Below the pieces are notes generated by a model. It saw only the letters and a list, made by a program, of their open reading frames with translations. It was not told the DNA's origin and searched no databases. Both the position numbers and the translations under genes were made by a program. From Undaria pinnatifida (taxonomy: Eukaryota > Sar > Phaeophyceae > Laminariales > Alariaceae), in assembly GCA_012845835.1 (NCBI GenBank), contig JABAKD010000027.1:11440649-11504648 (forward strand): a stretch of 64,000 nucleotides of DNA, given 5' to 3'. How positions within the stretch are numbered: position 1 is the first letter of the stretch; the number at the start of each line of letters is the position of its first letter. This document shows, piece after piece, positions 53,165-63,924 of this stretch.

Positions 53165-53357
53165 TCACGTTTGAAACCAAAGGCTACATAAGTAGGGGAG
53201 TCACGTTTAAGATCGAAGGCTACATACAGTAGGGGAGTCACGTTTAAGACCAAAGGCTGCATACAGTAGGGGGGTCAAGTTTAAGACCAAAGGCTACATA
53301 CAGTGTAGGGGAGTCGGGTTTCAAGGCCAAAGGCTACATACAGTAGGGGAGTCACGT
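53165..53357. repeat. Minisatellite, ~37-bp unit, five copies, beside element A7
   Basis: Unit about GTTTAAGACCAAAGGCTACA TACAGTAGGGGAGTCAC. The core AAGGCTAC..AGTAGGGG resembles the A-element left end. It begins right after A7 ends. Confidence 0.85.
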
Positions 53358-53359
53358 CC

Positions 53360-53745
53360 AGGACCTGTTCGGTTTGGTGGTGTGTTTATGTCCGTCATGT
53401 GCGATCGTTTGTGTAGTTGAGCAGACCCAACGTGATGGCAGTCAGATGGAGGATCATCGATTGCTTCGCGCCAAAATATATGTTCTAAGGTTGGATTTAA
53501 TCAAGGTACCGAAGTCACGCGCAGTTATCCACCCGCATGAGTAATTAACCTCGGTAGTAAAAAGCAGAATGTAACAGTATAATACAGTACTCGTAGCCTT
53601 GGCCAATGAGGCAAGTGGTCGCGATTACAGCATGCTACCATCTGCAAGCCTTACCCGACTTATGCTCGGTGTGTGCCCGATATACTCTGACTGCGCAAGG
53701 GCCGCAAACCACGGAGCACGCGCGTTTCAATATGTGCTCTACGGT
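53360..53745. other. Non-coding stretch, nothing recognised
   Basis: No gene, element or repeat recognised between the minisatellite and element A9. Confidence 0.5.
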
Positions 53746-53747
53746 AG

Positions 53748-54010
53748 GACCAAGGCTACGTACGGTACAGGGGGTACCCCCATTTTCATTGCCGAGTTTG
53801 GGCCAGTCGCACGAATGTCTCTGTACCTCACGGAAAAAATACTGTAGGCGGTCTATTCGGCTCAGGGTAGATTAATATTCCGTTGTGAATTCGCATCGCT
53901 AAACTAATACAGTACTAAACGTTTAGAGTGCAAAGGAACAGGGGAGTGTCATGGGAGTGATCCCGAGCTGCTGCTGCAAAAAAATAAAAAGGACACCCCC
54001 ACCGTGGCCT
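53748..54010 (-). mobile_element. A-family TIR element (copy A9)
   Basis: Reverse orientation, from ACCAAGGCTACGTACGGTAC to GACACCCCCACCGTGGCC; contains TTCCGTTGTGAATTCGCA and GAGTGCAAAGGAACAGGGGA blocks of the family. Confidence 0.65.
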
Positions 54011-54054
54011 GAGTCGTAGGCGCTTCAGCCATCTCCTGGCTCGAGGAGTTCCAC

Positions 54055-54195
54055 ACCTTGCCCAAAGCAAAGCTGGCCGTGATAGCAACTTAGTACCCGT
54101 AGAGTTCACCCAATGAGAAAACCCCTGGTCCGGACAAGTAACACAACCAACGTCACTTTCGCTACGGGTCGGGGTAACACCGCAGTTGATGAGAG
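54055..54195 (-). other. Possible degenerate cysteine-module fragment
   Basis: The minus strand reads LINCGVTPTRSESDVGC then VTCPDQGFSHWVNSTGTKLL. The C..CPxxGF core recalls the CPAGY/CRPGYY core of modules 1 and 2, and the lead GTTACCCCGA resembles the sequence before module 2. The CC pair is absent and splice sites are unclear. Confidence 0.25.
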
Positions 54196-54330
54196 GCACC
54201 ACGCGTGGGGAGGGCTCTATTTATCACACAAATCAGGACTTTTGTGAGAAAAACAGAAAGTGTAACCACATACCCATAACCAAACGGCAATGCGAAACAC
54301 ATACCACCTGGTGCAGTACAGTGTTCCTGA

Positions 54331-54872
54331 CCAAGCCTACGGGAGGGGGAATAGCCCGATCATACTGACGCGTGCTACGATAGAGGTATACATTTTTATG
54401 GCTGAAATGGTTTCTGAAAGACGTGACGGGGCTCCTTAACAAAAAATCGTCGGAAACGGGCCGTTTTTGTTTTGCGCGATTCTCGCTGTGTACTTAGGCC
54501 AAGGGATGTTTCATCCGATAGCAGTGTTATTTTCGGTCCATCAAACCAGTTTTTTTGGAGAGGTCTTAAGCTCCCAAATGGAGGGACCTCACAAAAATAA
54601 TTGGTGCAACTCTATCATAGCACGCGCGTCTTTTCACTATCCGAGTTTCCCCACTCGCACGAGTGACGCTGTAACTCACTGGCAAAACCACTTGAGGCTT
54701 TTTTGGGGGGGGCGAAGCATAGCTCTTACCACCCCATTGCGGATGCATATATCATAGATTAAACGGCACCAAAGCTGAAGGTCGCAAAAGAACCGGTGGG
54801 TCACTCGCGCGACTGACCTCGTGCGACTGCAAGAGAAAAAAAAGTCCCAAAAGCAACCCCCCTGCCGTAGGC
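54331..54872 (-). mobile_element. A-family element A10, split by a B element
   Basis: Reverse orientation. The start CCAAGCCTACGGGAGGGGGA (54,331-54,350) and the body from about 54,629 (CCACTCGCACGAGTGAC ... GGTCACTCGCGCGACTGACC ... CCCCCCTGCCGTAGGC) flank element B3. Confidence 0.6.
54368..54628 (+). mobile_element. B-family TIR element (copy B3), nested in A10
   Basis: Ends ACGCGTGCTACGATAGAGGT and ACTCTATCATAGCACGCG. Interior GAAACGGGCCGTTTTTG, GTACTTAGGCCAAGGGATG and TTAAGCTCCCAAATGGAGGG match B1 and B2. Confidence 0.75.
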
Positions 54873-54874
54873 AC

Positions 54875-56120
54875 CCCCCCTTAAAATGTACCACTCTCAA
54901 CAGAAATATTAGCAACCTTTACATATTAATATCAAAATAGCACGTTTATTATATTTCCGAACAGAGTGGCACCCACGCTGTCAAAAATTGTATGTATACT
55001 CGTATTGGGGTTGGCATTGGCTGGCAACGACGATGTTAAACATGCAAATCACTGCGTGAGCTAGACAACCAGGATACCGTCGTTGTTTTATTGCTTTTTT
55101 GGTTGTTACGTAGATCTCATTGTGCGGGGTGGAGAACCCTAACCCCGCACAAACAAGGGGAGTGATCGCATCACGTAGTGTGACTACGAGATATCGAGTA
55201 GTAGTGTCGTAATTGTTTCCGAACGTCCGCGTCAGTAAGAAAACGTGTGGCCGAAAAAGCGAGTACCCTATCGCAGCACCCGCCGAACGATTCTATTGGA
55301 GACAGTGGGATCCCCGATTTGATGGCGCCCCGCGTGGCATGCCGAAACAAGCGCTCTTAGCCACACATTGCTCCTATCTGTGGTGGGAAGAAAAATTTTC
55401 GTATAGGCCGTACATGCCGATCTTGACCGCTCTTAAATCCGGAGCGTTTTTATCCAGAGCGCTCTTAGATCGGGGCGGCGCTCGCTGTACGCAGATAAGA
55501 TTCCAACGATATCGGCAAACGCCCTCCTCGGCTGAAGATGCCCGTCACCAAAAAACGTTTTGGTTTAAAATTTGCTACCCTACGAGCCTAGCGCTAGGGT
55601 AAATAAATGCAGCATCCCCGTCGTAGAGCGTTTCTCATAGTATCCTGTCGGCAAATGGCGTCTTTTCTGTGTAATTATCTTACCCAATTCCAGGATCGTT
55701 GGAGGTCGGCAGCACGACTGGAACCGCCTCCGCTTCCAACGAACCCTGCGTCCGCTCGTAAAGACCCGCCTCCTTCAACCGCCGGCTGAGCATTTGCTCC
55801 TGGCGGAAAACAAGAAATAATCCGGGTGTTGAGTTCGGCATGTCGTGGGGTTAGTCGTCATAAGACTCTGCCATGTATGGGCAACAACGAGAATAACCCG
55901 TCTTAACATGACATGGGTTAACCACCGTAAAAACACACCCTTCCTACGAGTAGACTGCCGTAGTTGGCTGCTGAGGCTTCTGTAGCACGTTCGACATGTT
56001 GGAGCTGCCCGAAAAACCGTGGTCGCGTCAGCACAAAGTTAGTGGTGGAGTCACCCAACGTCTGGGGTGCAGCAGATTTTTAAGAAATTTTTTCTGAGGT
56101 CCTAACATCAGTAACTAAAT
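54875..56120. other. Unassigned sequence
   Basis: The longest frame (plus, 55,213-55,602, 129 codons) contains ERFYWRQWDPRFDGAPRG and repeated AGCGCTCTTA motifs in DNA, but no domain I recognise. No start context or splice logic ties it to a gene. Confidence 0.4.
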
Positions 56121-56127
56121 ATCTCAT

Positions 56128-56205
56128 CCGAAACACGACATCGAAGACATTCTTTCGCACAACCCGACCAATATTTTAAGCCCTGTACGACTACATTATT
56201 AGCTG
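56128..56205 (+). repeat. E-family dispersed repeat, copy 3 (5' part)
   Basis: Matches ACATCGAAGACATTCTTTCG CACAACCCGACCAA of the family; similarity is lost after about 56,205. Confidence 0.5.
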
Positions 56206-56475
56206 CCAGTTGTCTGGCGGACAACTACTGATCAGGGGAATGTTTGGGCAACTAAGATGTCCCGGACAAGCGCTTTTTGAAATGTCTGCGCAACTAAGTT
56301 GCCCTGGACAACTACTACCGCGCGTGGAAAGTGAAAGTCTGCTAAGCTGTCCTGGACAACTGCCGCTTGAAATGACTGCGCAAACTACGCTGTCCTGGAC
56401 ACCTTCTGTGTGGAAGTCTTCGCAACTAGGTTTTCCTGGACAACTACCGGGTGGAAGCGAGCGTACACAACTACC
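56205..56475. repeat. Minisatellite, ~40-bp unit built on CTGGACAACT
   Basis: About six to seven degenerate units with core GCAACTAAG.TGTCCTGGAC AACT. Read on plus it gives a periodic peptide (QLSCPGQLLPRV, LLSCPGQLPLEM), which I regard as a by-product of the repeat. Confidence 0.8.
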
Positions 56476-56479
56476 GCTA

Positions 56480-57790
56480 GTAGTCGTAGATGTCAGTTGT
56501 ATGTGTACAGGGTGTGCAACGTGTATATCCGCTACTGCTGTAATCCTATCAAAAAAACAAGTCGTACTTCGTGTAGTCTAGTCCTAAAATTATCATACAA
56601 AAAAAAATAGTTCCACACATGAGCTCAAACGGTCAGATTGGTCACATACACATTTCGCCACAAAATCTGCAACCCTTACCACACTACTATAGAGGGATGG
56701 AATCACTCGGCGGGTGTTTCTGGCTCTGTCGACACGGTAGCGTAGGGTTTGCTCTCTGGTAGCTTTGAAACTTCGACGGGACCTTTTCTTTTGTCAAGAC
56801 ACACGACATGGAATAATTCTGGAATACACCAACCCTTTCACGTTCGAGTCGAGAAAAATAAAAATGACCGTCGTACGCACGCGATGTGCGCAAACCCCGA
56901 ACTGCGTATATACGAAACGTAGCACATCGAGCACGGAGCCCCCCATGCTGCACCTTGCGCTGTGCTGTCGTAAGTTTTTAGCTGTGCCGCCCATCGTTTC
57001 ATGATGTATAACTTTTGGGTTGGATGACACTTCCGTCCCCGGCCGGAGTCCCACCGATATACATCGTCATCTTCTGGGATTCCTATGGAGCCCTGGCCTA
57101 ATGGCGAGTTCGTTCACCCACGAAACATACGCGCTCGCTGTGATTCTAGGCTTTCTTCGGCTCGCTGTGATTCTAGGCTTTCTTCGGCGCGCTACCGCGC
57201 GCGTCTCGAGTTTTCGCTCAAAATAGTTCCCTAGGAAAAAAACGATCCTTCAACAAAAACAAATAAACGCCGATTGCCACGTCATTTTTGAGGGCGCACA
57301 GGACGGACCCACGAACAAGAATAGAACCCAGCAAGAACTTCCGGTCTACTCGTTGGAAGACATTGAGAAATTTTAGATTGGGAAGTCGTGGGGGGGGTTA
57401 TGGCGTCTGCTGTTTAAGGGTTGCGCGGCACCGCTGTCGACTTACACCAAGGATGTTTTCAACACGTACGCTTAGCGGTATAATAACCCAACCTGATACG
57501 CAACAATAGCCAACGCTTGACGCCGGTGAAGATCAGTGTCAAAAGCAGTAAGATTTCCAAGCCTTCCTTCGATGTAGGATGTCTTGTTGCTGGGCTTAAG
57601 CGGTACACTGCAAGGACAGAAGGGGTAAGCGTGTCAGCGCAGAGGGTCTCGACAAAATAGCGTCCTCCATGCTGTTCGTATATACGACCTCGAAGGACAA
57701 CGTCACAGAAGAAGCGAGAAATGCTCCAAGACCACAATCCCGGTGGCTGGCTGCTGATTACGTACAATAGACACTGCAGTAAAAGCCATG
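56480..57790. other. Unassigned sequence with a 29-bp direct duplication
   Basis: GCTCGCTGTGATTCTAGGCT TTCTTCG occurs twice in tandem at 57,131-57,190. Otherwise no gene or known element recognised. Confidence 0.5.
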
Positions 57791-57791
57791 A

Positions 57792-57930
57792 CGCAGGGTG
57801 ACACGATAGAGGAAGCACGTTTTGGCGGGAAAGGTTTGAGAATGACGGGGATCCTTAAACCCAAATATCGCCGGAATCTCATTATATTTTCTCGCAACGC
57901 GTTTCGTTGTACATGAGAGAATACGCGACA
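57792..57930 (+). mobile_element. Fragment of a B-family element (B4)
   Basis: ACACGATAGAGGAAGCACG, GAGAATGACGGGGATCC and AATATCGCCGGAATC match the first half of B elements; the second half is missing. Confidence 0.5.
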
Positions 57931-59085
57931 AATTGATAGTCAAGAAACTGGGGCTGAGAGGTTTGGGCAAAAGCATACAAATTAGGGGTAAGAAATTGTG
58001 CTGAATTCCAGGAGGAAATGATAATTAGAAATCAGCGAGTGCAGGAGGGTGTGCACATAAGAAACTGCCAGTATGCACTGTAGCCCCGAATAATAAGAAA
58101 CTCCCCACACACACACACATCGGGCGCCCACCCAAGCTGCGTTATCCCCAAAATCGACGTCATACCTGATTTTTGGATTACTTTTTCAAGAATTTGGATG
58201 TTTTCGCCAAACGTATCCCGTTCCCTCATCAGGTATGCAAACACCAAACATTGCAACATCCTTTTCAACCGCCGGGCGGCCGAATCGCGCCAGTGACAGG
58301 TTGTAGTGTACTGCTGTACTGCAGAACCTTGTAGAGGGTTTTAGTGCCTCGACCTGCGCTGCTGCATCGTGGCGGACGATTTGCGTTGTTGAGGGTCTAC
58401 GGTGATGGACACACCCAACGACGCTTTGAGGGACCTCACGGCCCTTGCCGAGTTGGAATCGGAAGGAGGTTGATGTTGTATGTTGTTGTTCTCACATTAA
58501 CTCGCACAATCAAGTCCGTGGTCACAGGACATGCTCCATTGGAGGTATTCTCGACCGGCGCACTTCTTGCAACTCAAGTAACATGTCACCAACGATCTCG
58601 GCCGTGTTGCATCCAGCACAATCAGAGTCCGTGCCGATGCCTCCTGGAGAGACGAGCTCTTGCTGTGGTCACAGACTACTAGACAGAGATACACGTTGCA
58701 AATACAGCCAGGTGATTTGACCATGCAATGCCAACAATGAACGGCAAAAACGTATGCAAAAATGTTAAGGTTATTAGTGGGGTATTAGCTGTTACAGGTG
58801 ATTCGTGTCGGCGCGTTGTCGGAAGAACACGCTCTGATGACGTCGAAAAAAAAAATATGTTTACGTGCCTACCTTAGTAGTTCATCTGGGGAATTGTGAG
58901 TGAGTGATGAATGCCAGGTTTCATAATGCTGTATGTACTCGTACAACAAACGGGTCTTAACCCAATCGAAAAAAAAAACGTACTTCACGCTTTTTGCGAA
59001 AACGCCTTCATCTTTACGATAAGTTTATTATTTAAGAAACTTACTGTAAAGAAGACACACTTTGCAGGCGTGCGTTGTAAAGCTT
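57931..59085. other. Unassigned sequence
   Basis: A short plus frame at about 58,402-58,470 (MDTPNDALRDLTALAELESE) looks composition-wise like coding but stops after 22 codons. A CACACACACACA run lies at about 58,105. No gene called. Confidence 0.4.
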
Positions 59086-59086
59086 A

Positions 59087-59212
59087 GTTTAGGTGGGCAA
59101 TTGGTTAACCGGCCAAACGGACTATTGAATATGCCCTCTAATTGCTTAACGAATGGCGTCGTCGAGAGACATAGGCTTTTGAGTCTTCGGTTCGAATCCC
59201 ACCATCCACCAA
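59087..59212 (+). repeat. D-family repeat with tRNA-like internal promoter boxes (copy 1)
   Basis: The ~75-bp core GGGCAATTGGTTAACCGGCC ... ATGCCCTCTAATTGCTTAAC recurs at 59.37 and 63.93 kb. Downstream, CGGTTCGAATCCCACC fits the RNA polymerase III B box (GGTTCGANNCC), and the 3' end CCATCCACC is followed by A-rich sequence. It does not fold as a normal tRNA; a tRNA-derived SINE fragment is a possibility. Confidence 0.35.
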
Positions 59213-59364
59213 AAATAAAATTGTACGATTTTCCCCCATGTCGAATTTTGAAAAATACTCTCCGGTACACCCAGGAAGTGAAACCGCTTGGATATTGACA
59301 CACATCCGCCCGTATATCCCGCCAACCTGCTGCCCCCGGGGGGGGGTGGTGTATAGCGCGGTTT

Positions 59365-59436
59365 GGGTAGGCAATTGAATAACCTTTGGCAAGCGGTCAA
59401 AGGGACTACGTAGTACCCTCTAATTCCTCAACACCG
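59365..59436 (+). repeat. D-family repeat, copy 2
   Basis: GTTTGGGTAGGCAATTGAAT AACC...GCAAGCGGTCAAAGGGACTA ... TACCCTCTAATTCCTCAACA, close to copies 1 and 3. Confidence 0.6.
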
Positions 59437-59439
59437 GTG

Positions 59440-59980
59440 CAAAAAAATACATCGGTTGTAGGATACTGGCGTTTTGCGCCCTATCGCGTGAAACAAGATA
59501 CGAAGTATTTGATATGATGAGCAATTCTGCTGAGCCTGAAATGGAGAACATGACTTGATGAGGGTGTGATAAAAATACGGCTTCCGTTTCGTCTGTCGCG
59601 TGCTGTACCCTAGAGCATGGAGTTACTCATCGGAGAGAGCGTTCAATTTTCTCCAAACCAGTTACTGGGTGCGGTATACGCAGAGGCCCTCAACTGAGTC
59701 ACCCCAACCAAGCTATCATAGGCGTGCAGCAAAAACATTTTCTGCGCTCCTACCGTGAGGAGCTCATTTTTTTTTTTTTTCACCCCATTTCTATTATCCT
59801 TGCACTACGCTCGCGCTCCCTCCCAGAGTCAGTAGCGAACTCAGATCCGGGGACACATCGCGGGCCCTTCTTCCCCCTCGCCACCACGGGGTACGTACGT
59901 GCCTTCGTTTTTTTTCGCGAGAAGAACTCAGCATTTTCTTCCCTCGCCGACTCGCGTCAAATTGCGCGCATATATACATA
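59440..59980. other. Unassigned sequence with T-rich runs
   Basis: The part around 59,600-59,720 (GTGCTGTACCCTAGAGC ... CTATCATAGGCGTGC) might be a highly diverged B element. No gene seen. Confidence 0.4.
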
Positions 59981-59984
59981 TATA

Positions 59985-60249
59985 TATATTATAAAAAATA
60001 AAAATACATTCCAGCTGTGAGATCGAAGATTTTGTCGAAACTCATCTTTGCAAGCTGTGTGTGATACTCCGATCGCGCGTATTGCGGGTTGTGTGTCCTC
60101 ATTAAGGATACGAATAGGTCGGCGACTCCCCTTGCAACTACAGTGTGGCTATCAGGGTCAACAGGGTGATGTTGGTCAGTCTGTGCGCGGAAACTAGAAA
60201 ACCTGTTTCTGAGGGGGACAAAATGTGGCAGCTGTGGAAGGAAATGCAT
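59985..60249 (-). repeat. C-family repeat with intact 86-codon reading frame (copy 2)
   Basis: The minus frame 60,249-59,989 reads ... DQHHPVDPDSHTVVARGVAD, LFVSLMRTHNPQYARSEYHT, QLAKMSFDKIFDLTAGMYF. The corresponding sequence in copy 1 conserves this reading (MSFDEIFDLTAGVYF), with more synonymous-looking than disruptive changes near the 3' end. I have an unverified memory of similar short peptides in other annotations. Function unknown. Confidence 0.5.
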
Positions 60250-60492
60250 ACGTTTATCAAGTGAATCCTGTAAGTCGAATAATCGGTGAGGGTAGGGCGG
60301 AGTTTTGAAGGACGTGGGGGCCTGGTTTTGATCAAAAGGGAGCGGGGTTGGGGGGGGGACGGGCGGGGCAGCTCAATTTGTGCGTGGAAACTATAAATCC
60401 TCCAAGGGGATAAATGTGACGGTTTTGGAAAGAATACACCAGCTTATCATGTATATCCTGTAAGTCGTACAACCAGTGAGTAGAGGGCGGAG
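60176..60492. repeat. ~125-bp diverged tandem duplication
   Basis: 60,176-60,303 and 60,369-60,492 share TGTGCG.GGAAACTA.AAA, ATCCTGTAAGTCG and GAGGGCGGAGT blocks in the same order, separated by a G-rich spacer. Confidence 0.65.
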
Positions 60493-60499
60493 TGTTCGA

Positions 60500-60625
60500 G
60501 GGGGTAGGGGTGGGGTGGGGTGGGGTGGGGTGGGGTGGGGGGGGTGGGGAGGTGGGGGGTGGGGGAGGGGGGGGGGGGGGGGAAGGTTGGGGGGGCGGGG
60601 GGCGGGGGGGGGGGAAGGGAAGGGC
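60500..60625. repeat. G-rich low-complexity tract (GGGGT)n and poly-G
   Basis: GGGGTGGGGTGGGGTGGGGT followed by G-runs up to about 13. Potential G-quadruplex. The mirror-frame Pro-rich minus frame here is not a gene. Confidence 0.9.
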
Positions 60626-60654
60626 TTTAAGTGGCGTAGATGTATTATATATAT

Positions 60655-60792
60655 GACCCGAATGATAACTTCGAAGACAGTCGTTCTCGCAACCCAACTA
60701 TGACCTATGTATGCGCTGAAACAAATTTGCTCGTAAAAATGATCGTACTAACCCATAGCGTGTTCCACAAGTGGAGGAACTCAACCGGTTAG
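60655..60792 (+). repeat. E-family dispersed repeat, copy 4
   Basis: ACTTCGAAGACAGTCGTTCT CGCAACCCAAC, TATGTATGCGCTGAA and GTACTAACCCATAGCGTG positions match the family order; more diverged. Confidence 0.45.
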
Positions 60793-60939
60793 ATCGGCCA
60801 GAACCGGTTCAGCTCAAAAAGTAGAACACCTACGTGCGTTGGGATGGCTCATCTTCCCCATCAAACAGACCCTTAAAAAACAAATGATGCACCACTGCGT
60901 CGGACGAGGCCCCACGGTGGGAACCCCGAAAGCTTGAGA

Positions 60940-61030
60940 AAGACGCACTGGCTAGCTATTCGAACCCTAACTTCATGTTTTAACTAGATAGAGATGCCGT
61001 ACAGCTTAGCCACTGAGCTGGTAGTCAGCG
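60940..61030 (-). repeat. tRNA-like sequence (degenerate, possibly SINE head)
   Basis: Minus strand: CTACCAGCTCAGTGGCTAAG (A-box-like, AGCT/AGCT D-stem) and, about 50 bases on, TTAGGGTTCGAATAGC (B-box-like GGTTCGAAT). T-arm and anticodon stems pair poorly, so not a functional tRNA by eye. Confidence 0.4.
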
Positions 61031-61034
61031 CTGG

Positions 61035-61735
61035 TGGGTATTTCGCAAAAGCGGTTTCGTGGAATCTCTATGAGTAGGAAGACTCTGTTGGTCAGATTGG
61101 CGGTGATACAATGGACGAATCCGTATGCTTGCCCCCCCCGCGACTGCGTGCCCAAGATGGGCCACGTGACTTTGAGCCATGCAACGGGTGGGCGAGTTGT
61201 ATATATCCGGTGGTACGGTGATGTCTTCGCATAGTAGGGTGTTTGCGATCTCCAAACTCTGTCGGGTTGGAAAAAAACAAAAAAACTGGTATTGAAACCT
61301 TGTTGAAACCGACCAACGTAACACCAATAATAACAACCCGAGGCCCACCAACCTCGGAATACATCAGGTTGAAAACAAAAAATGGTACAAAACATGAAAA
61401 CATATTTCTTTTAAACCTTAATTTCGCTCGTTTTTTCGTGGGTTGGGTTGGCCTTGAAATAATGTGACTTTTTTTCTTCTTTTTATTTCCTCCGGCGGAT
61501 GGGGAAAAATAAAGCTTTAGCTCACCACACTTCCACGTATTGTCATACGCGTCGTGTGTCGATTGCTTTCGCAGCCCAACGCTAGCTGGCGCACCCTTCG
61601 GGTCCGTTCTGCGGTTTCAATAGGAATATCACATGTATTCCTGCCCAACCAAGGTGGAGATCTCGGGAACACCCTATAAATATTATATACCAGGGGAGGG
61701 GACGGTTGCGACCCTGGTATACCGACCAAAACATA
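61035..61735. other. Unassigned sequence
   Basis: Overlapping frames of 66-129 codons on both strands at 61,006-61,403; none shows a recognisable domain. T-rich near 61,470. Confidence 0.4.
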
Positions 61736-61737
61736 TT

Positions 61738-61860
61738 TGATAAAAATTGAAAAACGTCAGCTGTGAGTACGACCGATTGAATGATTGAAACTCAACTTTG
61801 CAAGCTGCGTGGTACATGTGTATGTTTCGCAAATATAAAATAGGCGCACATTTATAAATA
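61738..61860 (-). repeat. C-family repeat, diverged copy 3
   Basis: AAAACGTCAGCTGTGAGTAC and CTCAACTTTGCAAGCTG parallel the C core; the minus strand retains TQLAKLSFN of the family peptide. Confidence 0.45.
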
Positions 61861-61867
61861 CAAAGTA

Positions 61868-62110
61868 GTGCGATCTTAGATCCGAGGCTTTGGCGCTCCT
61901 TAAACCGGAAATCGCCGGAAGAACACCATTCTTGTTTTGCAACATGAGGACGTTTTTCGCACCTAGGCCACCATGGGTTTGGTCATCGGGTAGCACTTTT
62001 TCGGTTTACCCAAAACATGCTTTCTGGGGGTGAGGTACAGAGCTCCTCACGTGAGGCGGCCACACCTCGGAACAAGAGCATGTGTGCACCTTTCCCGTAG
62101 CATGTATCCT
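61868..62110 (+). mobile_element. Diverged B-family element (B5)
   Basis: GCTCCTTAAACCGGAAATCG CCGG, GCACCTAGGCCACCATGGG, GGTAGCACTTTTTCGGTTT and TGTGCACCTTTCCCGTAGCA follow B order. The ends have drifted. Confidence 0.5.
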
Positions 62111-63920
62111 GCTATAGCGAGGGTAGGCCAGTATCCACGCTCGAGTACCAGATATAGGGGCCACTCGCGCAAGTGGTTCTGTCTCCCTATTGAAAAATAC
62201 TACAAAACTATGTCTTTTGGTCGCAGCAAAACGAACGATTTCATGGCGACGGTGTTGCATGTCGCGAAGCTTAATAGACATGCAAGGAAAAACGGTACCC
62301 TGATATTCCAAGCTGGAAGACTGATCCCCCCCCATATCATTGGTCTCTGTGTAGGGGGATGAACAAGATATCGTACAATCCCGCGCGCTGACGGCACTGT
62401 TGGCGAGAAGAGAACAGTCCGGGCGATATTTCGAGGGTATTTATGCTACAGCAGTATATTGGGAATGATCGGACGTAGCTAGCGTTGAAGCGGACCAAAG
62501 AGCCGGCGCCTGGATGTCGATCCCGACGCCAGCCTTGGTTAGCTGGTTTACCGCTGCAAAAACGATGCCACGCCTATTCCAAGCAGTGTGACCAGAAAAC
62601 TCCGGGTGCAGATCTAAGGGGGTCGGTGACCCGTTTTCCCGACATCCGTTCGTTCTAGTGTTCCTATTAGGAGTTGCCGAGAACTGCCAGCGACATATTT
62701 CTCGCGCACAGTAACATCATGGCAGGGGATGATTGACCGTGCGGCGGCCACACATAGCACCCCTGTTGGAAACCCGATTGTCGCTTCTCGGTAGTGTCAA
62801 TAAAACTCGCCCTTTCGTAGTCAGGGGAAGGCTTACAGCGAGGGAAACGTTTAATGACGAGAATTCAAGTCTAACTTGATTGATCTGATCTCCGCGAAAG
62901 TACCCATGTTTTGCGCCACGCGGTAAAAAGCGGTCGCTCCCCCATCTCCCTGTCTACCACGGAACGACTTCACCCGGACCAAGCACATAGATTCGGGGTC
63001 TAAACAGGGTCCTTACTACAGCAGTATCGTACAACTCTGTAGCACCGATTAATATAAAAAGAAACCGGGACATAACGCCATGTGCTAGACTTTAAACGTT
63101 CAAAAAAGTATGGGCTCCGCACGACCGTTTTTCGTGCCGGCTCCCGAATTTCTTACAAGTTGTAATATTTTCCTGGGCATTTCAGCCTGGGGGGTTGTTG
63201 TCAGACTTTTTCCTATTCTATGAGAGAAACTTTTCCTTTAGTGTATGTTACACCGCCGAGGTAGTTTATGTTTGGCTTCGGGGTGGAATATTCCGGTAAA
63301 AATCGTGCAGATGTCGGCAGTTGCGCGTCGCCGTGGCATAAAACAAGCTATACCAGGTACTACTTTATGCATTGTAGGTAAAGCCCACGGGCAAGGAGAA
63401 CGAGCACAGCCTCAAACAACATTATAAGCAAGGGCTCGAAGTAAATACTTCAGCACCCTGATGGGACCGAAGAAACGAATACCGTCTCATGTCACACATT
63501 ATGGTTACTAACGTACTTCACAGAAGCGGGTTTATTTCGTTGTTAGTGACGTGACTTGCACAGACAATAAGTACTAGTTTTATACCAGACAGGACACAGG
63601 AGGAAATTGATCAATTGCGACGGCAAGAGGAGGCAGACCATTGTTTATCGTGAAGCTAGCAGGAGGAGCAACAGCGACGCAGTACCGGTAGGAAGCTCAC
63701 ACGCACGTCGTTGGGAATCGGGCACGCGTACGGACACATTCTGTGATAATAATGATATTAATAGTACTGATGGAAGGGTGCTTCGTATTGTAGTCTATTG
63801 ATCATAGGTAAGTTCGTTAGTTCGCCTTGTCAAGTGCGGCCTTGGACATGCCCGGCGACTAGATGTAAGGGAATAAATCATAACCAAACTGCAGAACCAC
63901 AACACTTTTATGTTAAAAGG
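62111..63920. other. Unassigned sequence
   Basis: About 1.8 kb without a supportable gene. GCCACTCGCGCAAGTGG at about 62,160 recalls the A-element palindrome but without the rest. Frames are at most 110 codons and not domain-like. Confidence 0.5.
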
Positions 63921-63924
63921 CTTG

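Noticed and set aside
55213-55602. 129-codon plus frame as a transposon protein fragment
   Set aside because: No integrase, reverse transcriptase or transposase motif is visible.
58402-58470. Short plus frame MDTPNDALRDLTALAELESE as a small gene
   Set aside because: Only 22 codons, no matching downstream exon found; possible but unsupported.
60332-60697. Pro-rich 121-codon minus frame
   Set aside because: Translation of the poly-G/GGGGT tract; no start, no splice logic.
60940-61030. Functional tRNA gene on minus
   Set aside because: A- and B-box-like blocks exist, but T-arm and anticodon stems do not pair properly.
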